DNA from: Methanobacteriota archaeon
GTDB taxonomy: Archaea; Halobacteriota; Methanomicrobia; Methanomicrobiales; Methanocorpusculaceae
Assembly (NCBI GenBank): GCA_023396065.1
Contig: JAEWXF010000011.1
Span: 1 to 47,666, forward strand
Direction: 5' to 3'
Length of the DNA: 47,666 nucleotides
Part shown: positions 1 to 7,033 of the stretch, one piece after another
How the letters are laid out: every line of letters starts with the position of its first letter
How positions within the stretch are numbered: position 1 is the stretch's first letter
Made by a program: the position numbers and the translations under genes
The notes under the pieces: model-generated
The model's input: the letters and a program-made list of their open reading frames with translations, nothing else
What the model was told of the DNA's origin: nothing
Database searches by the model: none

Positions 1-90
1 TCCGAAACCACCCGCCAGCTTCTGCGCGAAGCACTCAACGCACGAAAACAGACACAAAACACCGCAGCACAGACAGAACAGTATGCCTGA
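1..90 (+). CDS. C-terminal end of an unidentified protein (partial)
   Basis: The window opens inside a reading frame that runs from base 1 to a TGA at 88-90 and gives the last 29 residues of a protein. The visible tail is polar and helical, with a TTRQLLREAL stretch that could be the last helix of a small DNA-binding protein, but too little remains to name it. The next possible ATG (83) overlaps its stop. It probably belongs to the accessory cassette that follows. Confidence 0.5.
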   Translation, partial: SETTRQLLREALNARKQTQNTAAQTEQYA

Positions 91-127
91 CCAGATTCAC
101 CCGATCAAAGACGAAACAGGAACAGGC

Positions 128-157
128 GATATCATATTGTATATCAAAACGATATCA
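128..157 (+). promoter_or_regulatory. Three direct copies of KATATCA in an AT-rich promoter-like stretch
   Basis: GATATCA at 128-134, TATATCA at 140-146 and GATATCA at 151-157 lie on one strand with start-to-start spacings of 12 and 11 bases, about one helical turn each. The segment is much more AT-rich than its surroundings and includes a TATA-like ATATTGTATATC. It is a plausible promoter with an operator for the small genes downstream. No regulator or start site is proven. Confidence 0.35.
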
Positions 158-203
158 GGTTACCGGAATCTGCACCTCCCAGATCCCGGACAGGACCCGG
201 GCG

Positions 204-428
204 ATGGTCCCCGGACCATCGGAACCGCAAAACAAACAGCACCCGGGCACAGTCGTGCTCTCTGCCGCAGAAAAAAACCTGTTGTCTCATATGAACATCA
301 TCATAGATAAAACAAAGGAAAAGGACGGTAAGAGAAAAAGCACATCGCAGAACCAGCCGCCCGATCAGCAGCACACAGGAACCAGGGCGTCACCCACCGC
401 CCGAAACCCAATCACACCAGCACCATGA
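204..428 (+). CDS. Possible small hydrophilic protein (74 aa), unknown
   Basis: This frame starts with ATG at 204 and ends in a TGA whose last bases form ATGA with the start of the next gene (425-428), the translational coupling seen throughout the neighbouring genes. The product is charged in the middle (many Lys and Glu around residues 22-45) and Pro/Thr-rich at the end. I recognise no domain. A competing frame at 83-310 overlaps it and is less convincing. The coupling is the only real support, so this is a tentative call. Confidence 0.3.
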   Translation: MVPGPSEPQNKQHPGTVVLSAAEKNLLSHMNIIIDKTKEKDGKRKSTSQNQPPDQQHTGTRASPTARNPITPAP

Positions 429-895
429 CCACCAGAACCTACCTCCATCTCAGTGAAACAGAAGCACAAACCCTCGACATCGCCATCACCTCCCTCGGCT
501 ACGCCTACCGGAGTGAATTCTTCACCGCATGTGCCGAACACCTCCTCTACGGAACACCCGCCGCAGCCGGCACCCCTGACCTCCCCGGACACACCGCCGA
601 CTGGCTCACAGAACAGACACAGATCCTCGAAGATGCCTCCCGCCTCCGGCAGACCACACTCCAGGTCCTCCGTGACCTCGCGCATGCAGTCATCGCCGTC
701 AAAGGAACATCCCTCACCCTCAGCATCCTGGAAAACGACATCAAAAACGAAGTCTACCGTCGCTGCAGCATGATCCCCGACACACAGGAAATCAAACACT
801 GCATCACCATCTACCAGCACATCCACAACCCCGAACTCATCCGACACAGAACCGAACTCTACGCCGAACAACATCTCGCAGAAAACCAGCCATGA
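425..895 (+). CDS. Ribbon-helix-helix-like protein (156 aa), unknown function
   Basis: The first 40 residues read as a short beta strand (TYLHLS) followed by two helices (ETEAQTLDIAITSLGY, then RSEFFTACAEHLL), the pattern of MetJ/Arc-type ribbon-helix-helix DNA-binding domains. The rest is mainly helical without a motif I know, and looks suited to oligomerisation. It overlaps the upstream tentative ORF and the downstream HNH-like gene by ATGA, so it is part of the accessory operon. It may be the operon's regulator. The fold is inferred from the pattern only. Confidence 0.6.
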   Translation: MTTRTYLHLSETEAQTLDIAITSLGYAYRSEFFTACAEHLLYGTPAAAGTPDLPGHTADWLTEQTQILEDASRLRQTTLQVLRDLAHAVIAVKGTSLTLSILENDIKNEVYRRCSMIPDTQEIKHCITIYQHIHNPELIRHRTELYAEQHLAENQP

Positions 896-1800
896 CACCC
901 AGATCACCACACACCCCAGCCGTACCGCACAAAACCACCCGGAAACAAACCGCACCGGCACCCGCTGACAACCGTACAGAACCGCACAGAAATCAAACCC
1001 TCCGGAGTCTGGTCCTTCCAGCCCCCTCCTCTCCCCACCCCGCAGCCACACCTGCAGAACGCGGCACAACCACACGCTCCGGCACTCCTGACCCGGGAAT
1101 CGCCGCAAACCCAGAGAAAAAGTACCGAAACCCCGCAGCTTCCCCCTCTCCCCAAGCCGCATCTCCCCGCAGAATCCCACACCCGGACACCCGTGAAACA
1201 TACCGTGCAGACCTTGCCGTATGGAAAAAATACGCAGCCGGCACCTGGATCTGCATTCCTGACACCGGAGAACTCATCTCCCGCACAACCGGCAGACCCC
1301 TCGCATTTCGGAAAAGCACAACTGGACACCTCACCGCCTCCATCACCATCGAAGGAGAAAAACTCAGAATCCAAAAAGACAGGGCGGTCTGGATCATCAC
1401 CCATGGACCTGCATCCATCCCGCTCTCCGGTCCCGTTACCATCGGACACCTCAACCGGAACCCCGAAGACTGCCGGATCCAGAACCTCCGGCTCATCACC
1501 GGAACAGAACCAAAACCCCGCACACATCCCAGCTCCCCAACCTCCCCAACCTCCACACCATCAGCCCCGTCCCCCTCTCCAAAAAACACAACAGACAAAA
1601 CCCCCCGTCTCACCCCGGCAGCCCGACACGCAGACCAGGAACTCTCCCGGCTCACCGAAGGCCAGATTCGTACCATCCGCCGCCGGTACGCCGAAGAACA
1701 GATCAGTCAGACAAAACTCGCCAACCTCTACGGCATCAGCCGCACAACCATCAGCCGGATACTCACACGCAGAACCTACCAGAGCATCGCAGAACAGTAA
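892..1800 (+). CDS. Degenerate HNH-like protein with C-terminal helix-turn-helix (302 aa)
   Basis: The first ~105 residues are Pro/Thr/Ala-rich and look disordered. Residues ~105-210 match the HNH_3 type of nuclease: a DRAVW stretch near residue 163, then IGHLNRN and CRIQNLRLIT near residues 183-203. A Pro/Ser linker leads to a C-terminal HTH (residues ~257-293) resembling resolvase-type HTHs. The paralogue at 46733-47239 has HRAIW and VDHINGN at the same places, so this copy has lost the HRxxW histidine (now Asp) and the Asp before the central His (now Gly). It may bind DNA without cutting it. It overlaps the 156-aa gene upstream by ATGA. Confidence 0.7.
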   Translation: MTPRSPHTPAVPHKTTRKQTAPAPADNRTEPHRNQTLRSLVLPAPSSPHPAATPAERGTTTRSGTPDPGIAANPEKKYRNPAASPSPQAASPRRIPHPDTRETYRADLAVWKKYAAGTWICIPDTGELISRTTGRPLAFRKSTTGHLTASITIEGEKLRIQKDRAVWIITHGPASIPLSGPVTIGHLNRNPEDCRIQNLRLITGTEPKPRTHPSSPTSPTSTPSAPSPSPKNTTDKTPRLTPAARHADQELSRLTEGQIRTIRRRYAEEQISQTKLANLYGISRTTISRILTRRTYQSIAEQ

Positions 1801-1911
1801 TCCCCCGGAAACTGCCGTACATCCACCGATCGGCAGCATCACCTCATCCCTGACCCGGCAAGCCCACATCGCATCGAACCCAAAACACACCCCAACCCCT
1901 TCACCACAACC

Positions 1912-2430
1912 ATGACCCAGCTCCCCACAGACACCGACCGCCTCGCAGCAGCAATCGACATCCTCTGGCCTCCCGCAGACGACGAATACGCCCGTGCCTG
2001 GAGAAGCATGCACCTCGCAGACCTCCTCGGTGAACTATCCCTCCGCAATCGCGAACAGTATCATCAGCTCCTCGAAATCATCCGTACCGAAAACCTCGAA
2101 AGCCGCAGATACTGCATCGAAACCCCGTACCGCACCACCGACACCGTCAACCTCCCGCTCCTCAGGCAAACCCTCCCCGACCTCTACACCCGCCTCGTCT
2201 ACATCCGTGCATCCGACGCCGAAAAATATCTCGGCAAACAGGCCCTCTACAAACTTGCCAAAAAAGCAGCCGGCACCCGCATCAACTCCGTCGAACGCAT
2301 CAGCCTCACCGACCTCAGAAAAAATCTCACCGCAGACGAACTCCCTCAGTTCCTCACCCGCATTCAGATCCCGGGTGAACCCGTCATCATCGAACTCCCC
2401 TTTGGCGGGAAACCGGAGGAACAGCAGTGA
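1912..2430 (+). CDS. Cassette protein (172 aa), paralogue of the protein at 46002-46514
   Basis: This is a soluble, mostly helical protein of unknown function. It aligns along most of its length with the 170-aa product of 46002-46514. Shared stretches include LAD-L-EL near residues 33-42, PDLYTRLVYI near residue 95, a GKQALYKLAKKA-like helix near residue 115, and a final DLRKNLTADEL / IPGEPVIIE segment. Small phage-type and nuclease-associated proteins can show a similar Leu-Pro-Asp-Leu pattern, but I cannot assign a family. A 111-base gap separates it from the HNH-like gene. Its stop overlaps the next start by ATGA. Confidence 0.7.
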   Translation: MTQLPTDTDRLAAAIDILWPPADDEYARAWRSMHLADLLGELSLRNREQYHQLLEIIRTENLESRRYCIETPYRTTDTVNLPLLRQTLPDLYTRLVYIRASDAEKYLGKQALYKLAKKAAGTRINSVERISLTDLRKNLTADELPQFLTRIQIPGEPVIIELPFGGKPEEQQ

Positions 2431-2627
2431 AATACTGGTACGAATACCCTGACCTCCGCAGCCGTGAAAAGCTCCTCGGCATGCTTACCCGCGGCATGAC
2501 CCAGGCACAGATTGCACAAACACTCGGCTGTACCAGGCGATCCGTCCGGTCAGCTCTTGCTGCCCACGGCATCCGATGCCCCGTAGCCGTACTCCCGGAC
2601 ACACTCAGGAAAAAACTGAGACTGTAA
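2427..2627 (+). CDS. Small helix-turn-helix protein (66 aa), cassette partner
   Basis: This short protein is almost entirely one HTH. The segment GMTQAQIAQTLGCTRRSVRS (residues ~22-41) has the Ala, Gly and Val/Leu spacing of homeodomain-like or sigma-r4-like HTHs, preceded by a conserved EYPxLR start. By hand alignment about 26 of 66 residues are identical to the 66-aa protein at 45805-46005. It overlaps the 172-aa gene by ATGA, exactly as its paralogue does in the other cassette. It is probably a DNA-binding partner or regulator of that protein. Confidence 0.75.
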   Translation: MKYWYEYPDLRSREKLLGMLTRGMTQAQIAQTLGCTRRSVRSALAAHGIRCPVAVLPDTLRKKLRL

Positions 2628-2694
2628 TCACCTCCTCTTTTTACGACGCAGAACTCCGGAAAAAAGATACAGCACATCCTGGGAAATATCAGTT

Positions 2695-2708
2695 TTCTAT
2701 TTATAGAA
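2695..2708. promoter_or_regulatory. Palindrome within the putative promoter of the ATPase gene
   Basis: TTCTATTTATAGAA is a perfect palindrome (6-base arms, 2-base centre) embedded in an AT-rich, TATA-like tract 35-48 bases upstream of the ATG at 2743. A purine-rich AGAGG lies close to the start codon. A dimeric repressor bound here would block TBP, so the site could keep the defence-like pair silent until needed. This is inference from position and symmetry. Confidence 0.4.
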
Positions 2709-2742
2709 GAATCAACATAACCTGACACTAATAGAGGTTTCC

Positions 2743-3987
2743 ATGATAAATCCCGTATCTGTTCCCCGGATAGAAGGCTTAAAAATAAAAAATTACCGTG
2801 CTCTTCGCGACCTTGAATTAAAAGACATCAAACCCTATACAATATTTCTTGGTCCGAACGGCAGCGGCAAATCCACCATCTTTGATGTCTTCGCCTTCCT
2901 GTCCGAATGTTTCCAGTCAGGACTCAAAGGGGCATGGGGCAAACGGGGTAAATGCAAAGAACTCAAAACACGCGGATCCGGGGAAACAGAACCAATTGTC
3001 ATCGAACTAAAATATCGTGAAGCAACAGACAAACCACTCATTACCTATCATGTTGCCATTCAGGAAGGAAAGAGAGGAAACCCAATCGTCAGTGAAGAAT
3101 GGTTGCAATGGAGACGGGCAGAGAGGGGACGACCCTTCCGGTTCCTTGACTTTCAGAATGGAAAAGGTATGGTAATCAGTGGTGAAAACCCTGATGAAAA
3201 CGACGAACGTATCGAAGAATCTCTTGCCTCCCCTGATATGTTCGCGGTAAGTACCCTTGGACAGTTTGCCAAGCACCCAAGAGTAAGTGCACTTCGTCAG
3301 TTCATTACCAGCTGGAGCATGTCGTATATCTCCGTAAATGAAATCAGAACCATTCATGAAGCAGGACCACAGGAAAACCTCTCTCCGTCCGGAGACAACC
3401 TTGCCAATGTAATCCAGCACCTCTCAGAAAACGATCCTGAAAGGCTACAGGAGATTATGTCACTTCTTTCCAGATGGATACCTCGTCTTGACTCCGTAGA
3501 CTCCGAGTACATGTCTGATGGTACCCTGTGCCTGATGTTTAAGGACATCCCGTTTGATGAACCGGTCATCGCCAAATATGTTTCCGACGGAACACTGCGC
3601 CTTCTTGCCTACCTTGTTCTCCTGTACTCCTCTTCCACCGCGCAACTTATTGGCATTGAAGAACCGGAAAACCAACTTCATCCCCGCCTGCTGGAAGTCC
3701 TTGCCGAGGAGTTCAGACGTGCATCTGCCAAAACACAGATATTTGTTACCACCCACTCCCCGTACTTCGTAAATGCTCTCAGACCTGAAGAAGTACTGGT
3801 ATTATACCGTGACGAAAAAGGATTCACACATGCAGAACGGGTATCAGATATGGAAAATGCGATGGCATTCCTCCGTGAGGGAGCACAGATCGGATCACTC
3901 TGGATGGAAGGAGTCCTGACCGCAGGAGATCCGCTGATAAATGCAGGAATGCCCAAACATACTATTCAGAGAGGCCTTGATGTGTGA
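2743..3987 (+). CDS. AAA/ABC-type ATPase of the OLD/PARIS-like class (414 aa)
   Basis: This is a RecF/SMC-like ATPase with all core motifs: Walker A GPNGSGKST (residues 37-45), an ABC signature-like SDGTLRLLAY (~280-290), Walker B IGIEEPENQLHP (~303-314) and an H-loop TTHSPYF (~335-341). It is a stand-alone ATPase whose partner is encoded immediately downstream by a TOPRIM-like protein. In phage-defence pairs of this design (PARIS AriA/AriB, two-gene OLD/Gabija relatives) the ATPase senses the invader and controls the TOPRIM effector. It follows the HNH/HTH cassette and has its own promoter-like region. The ATPase call is firm; the defence role is inferred. Confidence 0.85.
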   Translation: MINPVSVPRIEGLKIKNYRALRDLELKDIKPYTIFLGPNGSGKSTIFDVFAFLSECFQSGLKGAWGKRGKCKELKTRGSGETEPIVIELKYREATDKPLITYHVAIQEGKRGNPIVSEEWLQWRRAERGRPFRFLDFQNGKGMVISGENPDENDERIEESLASPDMFAVSTLGQFAKHPRVSALRQFITSWSMSYISVNEIRTIHEAGPQENLSPSGDNLANVIQHLSENDPERLQEIMSLLSRWIPRLDSVDSEYMSDGTLCLMFKDIPFDEPVIAKYVSDGTLRLLAYLVLLYSSSTAQLIGIEEPENQLHPRLLEVLAEEFRRASAKTQIFVTTHSPYFVNALRPEEVLVLYRDEKGFTHAERVSDMENAMAFLREGAQIGSLWMEGVLTAGDPLINAGMPKHTIQRGLDV

Positions 3988-3996
3988 GTGATCTGC

Positions 3997-4605
3997 ATGG
4001 TTCACATTGACTTCCTTATCGAAGAGGAATCTGCAAGAGTTGCCTTGAATGTTCTTCTTCCGGAAATGCTGCCTGATGATGCCCTCTTTGATATCTATAC
4101 ATTTCAGGGGAAATATGATCTCCTCAAAAAACTCCCGAACAGACTTCGTGCATATCGTCACTCACCACTGGATATGCACAAAGTCATTATCCTGATTGAT
4201 CGGGACGAGAAAGATTGCCGCGATCTGAAACAAAAACTGGAACTCATGGTTAAACAGGCCGGACTGGTAAGTAAATCAGAAAACCCTACTGATTTTCAGG
4301 TTGTTACGCGGATCGTTATCGATGAACTGGAAGCCTGGTATTTTGGAGATGCGGAGGCTTTACATTCCGCATATGCATGTATCCCAAAAACGATTCAACA
4401 GAAAAGAGGATTTGAAGACCCTGACCGCATTGCAAAACCATCGAAAAGGCTCCACCAGCTGCTGCAGAAGGAATACCCGGGTGTTGACCGCCTGCTGAAA
4501 GTTGAAGCCGCCGCACGGATCTCCGCATACATGAGTCCGGATGTGAATCAATCTAAAAGTTTTCAGGCATTCTATGCAGGGGTAAAAGCCTGTTGCAGAG
4601 AATGA
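3997..4605 (+). CDS. TOPRIM-like effector, DUF4276-type (202 aa), partner of the ATPase
   Basis: The protein begins with a hydrophobic strand and an acidic loop (FLIEEESARVAL), continues with VIILIDRDEKDC near residue 60, where the acidic DRDE sits at the end of a strand, and has a central VIDELEAWYFGD segment. A Glu loop followed by an Asp-x-Asp loop is the TOPRIM pattern, and the middle segment resembles DUF4276 proteins, which often accompany AAA ATPases. A GTG at 3988 abuts the upstream stop and would add three residues. ATG 3997 is preferred because GAGTGATC just upstream resembles a Shine-Dalgarno site. Likely a nuclease or toxic effector; family recalled from memory. Confidence 0.7.
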   Translation: MVHIDFLIEEESARVALNVLLPEMLPDDALFDIYTFQGKYDLLKKLPNRLRAYRHSPLDMHKVIILIDRDEKDCRDLKQKLELMVKQAGLVSKSENPTDFQVVTRIVIDELEAWYFGDAEALHSAYACIPKTIQQKRGFEDPDRIAKPSKRLHQLLQKEYPGVDRLLKVEAAARISAYMSPDVNQSKSFQAFYAGVKACCRE

Positions 4606-4675
4606 GTATCCTCTGCCCATCCACTCCGACACCATCTTAGACTCCTATCTTGATCTTCATATACTCTCTGACTAG

Positions 4676-4711
4676 TTCGACCAAACAAAACAGTGGTTGC
4701 GTTTTGTCGAA
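4676..4711. repeat. Imperfect inverted repeat in a gene-free stretch
   Basis: The stretch 4606-4981 has no convincing gene; the open frame across it is low-complexity Pro/Thr/Ser. It holds this inverted repeat, with TTCGAC at 4676-4681 facing GTCGAA at 4706-4711 and complementary AAAAC/GTTTT bases inside. It lies about 70 bases after the TOPRIM-like gene and may be a terminator or regulatory hairpin. Confidence 0.3.
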
Positions 4712-4942
4712 AAACTCGTATCATGCCGATCCAAATACGGGTTTGCCGCAGCGAATCCAAAAACCTCACATGTTACAGACACAGGTTCCCGGTCCCCTGA
4801 CAAAACACACACCTGTCCCTGCAAGACACCGGCGAACATCCCGGATACCACCGCACGCAGCACAGAGCCGCACAACTGCACCGCATCCCCGTCCGAATAC
4901 CCATCCTCATATCCTCCAACAGCCATTGAGAGTAGCGTGGCA

Positions 4943-4965
4943 AGGCAGCCGCAGAGCGGCTGCCT
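4943..4965 (+). promoter_or_regulatory. Perfect 10-bp hairpin just upstream of a start codon
   Basis: AGGCAGCCGC (4943-4952), an AGA loop and GCGGCTGCCT (4956-4965) form a perfect GC-rich hairpin that ends 16 bases before the ATG at 4982. The purine-rich GGAGAA site lies between hairpin and start. It could hide or present the ribosome site, stabilise the 5' end, or terminate upstream transcription. There is no T-run after it, which argues against a simple terminator. Confidence 0.4.
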
Positions 4966-4981
4966 GCCCGGAGAACAACAC

Positions 4982-5500
4982 ATGACCCTCGACTTCGTTC
5001 CAACCTCTACCGTAAAGGCCGCAAACCGGACCTTCACCGCACCGATCACCTCCGCAGACACCTTCGACAGCATCATCCAGACCCTCACCGGCGAATCCAA
5101 CCCTCTTGGCGCAACAAACTACCAGACCGCAGGACAGACACTCCCCGGCGCAGCCGTAACCGCCGAATCCTACAAAGCCGCAATCCAGTTCATCGAACCA
5201 ACCGAAGGAAAAACCGTCGCCTCCCTCACCCTCACCGCTCCGACCCGCAGCACCTGCACCAGCGCAGTTACCAAACTTCTTGCCGACACCGACCTTGCCG
5301 CACTCTTTGGCGTTGGCGTCGACGCCGTAGAAAACACCCCCAAAGCAGTCTGGAGTGTACGGGTAAGAATCCATGACCCGACCGGAGAAATCTACTACCT
5401 CACCCTCGGCAGAAAAGACCTTCGCCTCACCTCCTACGAAAACGACACCATCCTCACCAAAGTTGACACATGGGCTGACAGCGTTGCAGCCCTCAACTGA
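4982..5500 (+). CDS. Hypothetical protein, 172 aa, Thr/Ala-rich
   Basis: I do not recognise this family. The ATG at 4982 is chosen over longer starts in the same frame because a GGAGAA ribosome site lies just before it and the upstream extension is low-complexity. There is no signal peptide or membrane segment. The C-terminal half has an alternating strand pattern (WSVRVRIHDPTGEIYYLTLGR, residues ~120-140) that looks like a small beta domain. Its stop overlaps by one base the start of a tiny hydrophobic ORF, suggesting the two are translated together. Confidence 0.65.
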   Translation: MTLDFVPTSTVKAANRTFTAPITSADTFDSIIQTLTGESNPLGATNYQTAGQTLPGAAVTAESYKAAIQFIEPTEGKTVASLTLTAPTRSTCTSAVTKLLADTDLAALFGVGVDAVENTPKAVWSVRVRIHDPTGEIYYLTLGRKDLRLTSYENDTILTKVDTWADSVAALN

Positions 5501-5655
5501 TGCGCATCGGTACCGGACTCCTGAAGTTCATCATCGGCTTTCTGATCTTCCTGATTCAGCAGCTGGCAGAACAGTATCTTACACATCACAAAACTGCACG
5601 ATACCCCCCTCTTTTTTTCACCGGCAAAAACCGGATCATACAGCATTCAGGATAA
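5500..5655 (+). CDS. Small membrane peptide (51 aa), translationally coupled
   Basis: The start ATG shares its A with the TGA of the 172-aa gene (TGATG, 5498-5502), a classic stop-restart junction. The product has a single strongly hydrophobic segment (LLKFIIGFLIFLI, residues ~7-19) followed by a polar, basic tail, so it would be a single-pass or peripheral membrane peptide. It resembles no family I can name. Its size and coupling fit a small accessory or toxin-like membrane protein, but function is open. Coding status rests on the junction and the hydrophobic profile. Confidence 0.4.
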   Translation: MRIGTGLLKFIIGFLIFLIQQLAEQYLTHHKTARYPPLFFTGKNRIIQHSG

Positions 5656-5708
5656 CCCCCGGCGTCCAGTAACCAGACCCAGAAAAAAGTACAAAAATTT
5701 AAAAAAAA

Positions 5709-6806
5709 TCAGGCACCGGAAAGTGCCTCACGCTTCATCTGAGCCCGGGCATCCGCAAGCATCTCCCCGGTCACCGCAACACGCTTGCCGGACGGCAGAT
5801 TTCCGTACAGATAATCCGGATTCTCCGCGGAAATCTTCTTCAACCGGAGGATATACGGTTTTACCGGATTTGCCGACCCGGGCAGCTCAATCTTCATCGT
5901 CGCATTCAACCCGTACGGATCCACATACTCACCCGTAATCACATCCCCGTCCTCAACAGTCACCGCATTCACCGACCGCGCCTTACTCACAAACCCGTCG
6001 GCAAGCTCCCCGTTCACATACATATTCCAGGCCGACGAACCGCGAAGATAGGTATATGGCCCGAAATCATTGAACAGCAGAACCTCATTCGACCCGTCCA
6101 CCCACTTCTTATCAGTCACCATACACGAATAATTCAGCTGCGCCGCAGCCGTATAGATCATACCCAGAACAGTATTCCCGGGAACCTCATAGGTATTCCC
6201 TTCCATCGACGTAACCAGCACCGGATCCTTTGACGGCGTCACCACACCCTCAAACGCAGACACAACCTCTGATACATCCCGCATCGCAACCTCCTGAGTA
6301 GGAATCGGTGTCGGTACCGTCAGAACATTTACCGCCTGCGGATCCACCGTAATCGAAAACGTTGCAGCCACACCCGATGCACTCGAATACTCACCCGTAA
6401 TCACATCCCCGGGAACAACCTTTGCAATATTCAGCGCCGACGGCGTATGGGAAAACCCGTCCATCACCTTACCGTTCACATACACCGTCCATCCTGCCTT
6501 CGGCTCAATATCCGAAAATGCATACTCTCCCACATCATTCAGAAGCAGAACCCCTCGCGACTTCCACTGGGTGACTCCTACCGTCAGAGGCAGCCCCTCA
6601 CTGTTCAGCGCGTACTGGATAGCAGCCAGAACCGTATCTCCGGGAACAGAAATCTCCTCGCCTTTTCCAAGAACAGTAATCGGATCACTCGACGGAGAAA
6701 CAGACGTATCTGTTACAATCATCGCACCGGACACCGGTATCACAATCAGACACACCAGACAGACTGCGCCGAGAACCAGCGCTGACTGTACACGAACATC
6801 ATACAT
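5709..6806 (-). CDS. Exported protein with two DUF4430-like domains (365 aa)
   Basis: The N-terminus is a signal peptide or anchor: a hydrophobic run ALVLGAVCLVCLIVIPVSGA. Two similar halves follow (residues ~35-160 and ~185-310), each with a strand/helix start, a QWKSRGVLLLNDVGEYAF- or VLLFNDFGPYTY-like segment, then W-xVYVNG / WNMYVNG and GDVITGEY. This matches DUF4430/transcobalamin C-terminal-like domains, which bind small ligands or act as adhesin modules on the surface. A TTG at 6812 would add two residues; ATG 6806 is preferred. A TATA-like element about 26 bases upstream suggests a leaderless mRNA. Confidence 0.7.
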   Translation of the reverse strand: MYDVRVQSALVLGAVCLVCLIVIPVSGAMIVTDTSVSPSSDPITVLGKGEEISVPGDTVLAAIQYALNSEGLPLTVGVTQWKSRGVLLLNDVGEYAFSDIEPKAGWTVYVNGKVMDGFSHTPSALNIAKVVPGDVITGEYSSASGVAATFSITVDPQAVNVLTVPTPIPTQEVAMRDVSEVVSAFEGVVTPSKDPVLVTSMEGNTYEVPGNTVLGMIYTAAAQLNYSCMVTDKKWVDGSNEVLLFNDFGPYTYLRGSSAWNMYVNGELADGFVSKARSVNAVTVEDGDVITGEYVDPYGLNATMKIELPGSANPVKPYILRLKKISAENPDYLYGNLPSGKRVAVTGEMLADARAQMKREALSGA

Positions 6807-6831
6807 AGACAACTAATGGAAAGTGAGAGAT

Positions 6832-6842
6832 AATATATATTT
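6832..6842 (-). promoter_or_regulatory. TATA box for the DUF4430-like gene
   Basis: On the minus strand AAATATATATTA lies about 26 bases upstream of the TTG/ATG starts at 6812 and 6806. This is the distance expected between an archaeal TATA box and the transcription start, so the message is probably leaderless or nearly so. Confidence 0.5.
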
Positions 6843-6992
6843 TTATCAATATTGCGCGAGTAAATTTAATTCAATTAACTTATCTCGGTAAAAATAGCGG
6901 AATCTCCCCGGGAAAATGGACTGCTATCAGTATCACAAACGAATCCAAAAAGTAAATGTGGTATAATTAACCGGGTTGTCAGTGTCCCTCAA

Positions 6993-7009
6993 AATTAAAA
7001 TAATATTCC
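6993..7009 (+). promoter_or_regulatory. TATA-like promoter of the modABC operon
   Basis: The AT-rich tract AATTAAAATAATATT lies about 25-35 bases upstream of the modA ATG at 7032, and the region further upstream is also AT-rich. It is the only plausible promoter before the molybdate uptake operon. The transcription start would fall near the palindrome at 7015-7033. Confidence 0.45.
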
Positions 7010-7014
7010 CGCAA

Positions 7015-7033
7015 ATACTATCAGGAATAGTAT
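7015..7033 (+). promoter_or_regulatory. Palindrome enclosing the ribosome site and start of modA
   Basis: ATACTAT (7015-7021) and ATAGTAT (7027-7033) are perfect reverse complements separated by CAGGA, the likely ribosome site. The ATG begins at 7032 inside the right arm. As DNA it could be an operator for a ModE-like repressor; as RNA it would form a weak hairpin with the ribosome site in the loop. Neither is shown. Confidence 0.45.

Noticed and set aside
83..310. Plus-strand open frame starting at the stop of the partial first gene
   Set aside because: Low-complexity and overlaps the tentative 204-428 frame, which is better supported by its ATGA junction. At most one of the two can be real.
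365..1201. Long minus-strand open frame (278 aa)
   Set aside because: It is antisense to the ribbon-helix-helix-like and HNH-like genes, has Gly/Cys/Val-rich shadow composition and no start signal. The plus-strand genes overlap by ATGA and have recognisable domains.
2743..4605. Septu (PtuA/PtuB) or Gabija as the identity of the ATPase pair
   Set aside because: Septu pairs its ATPase with an HNH protein directly downstream; here the partner is TOPRIM-like. Gabija GajA carries ATPase and TOPRIM in one chain with a helicase GajB, which is absent.
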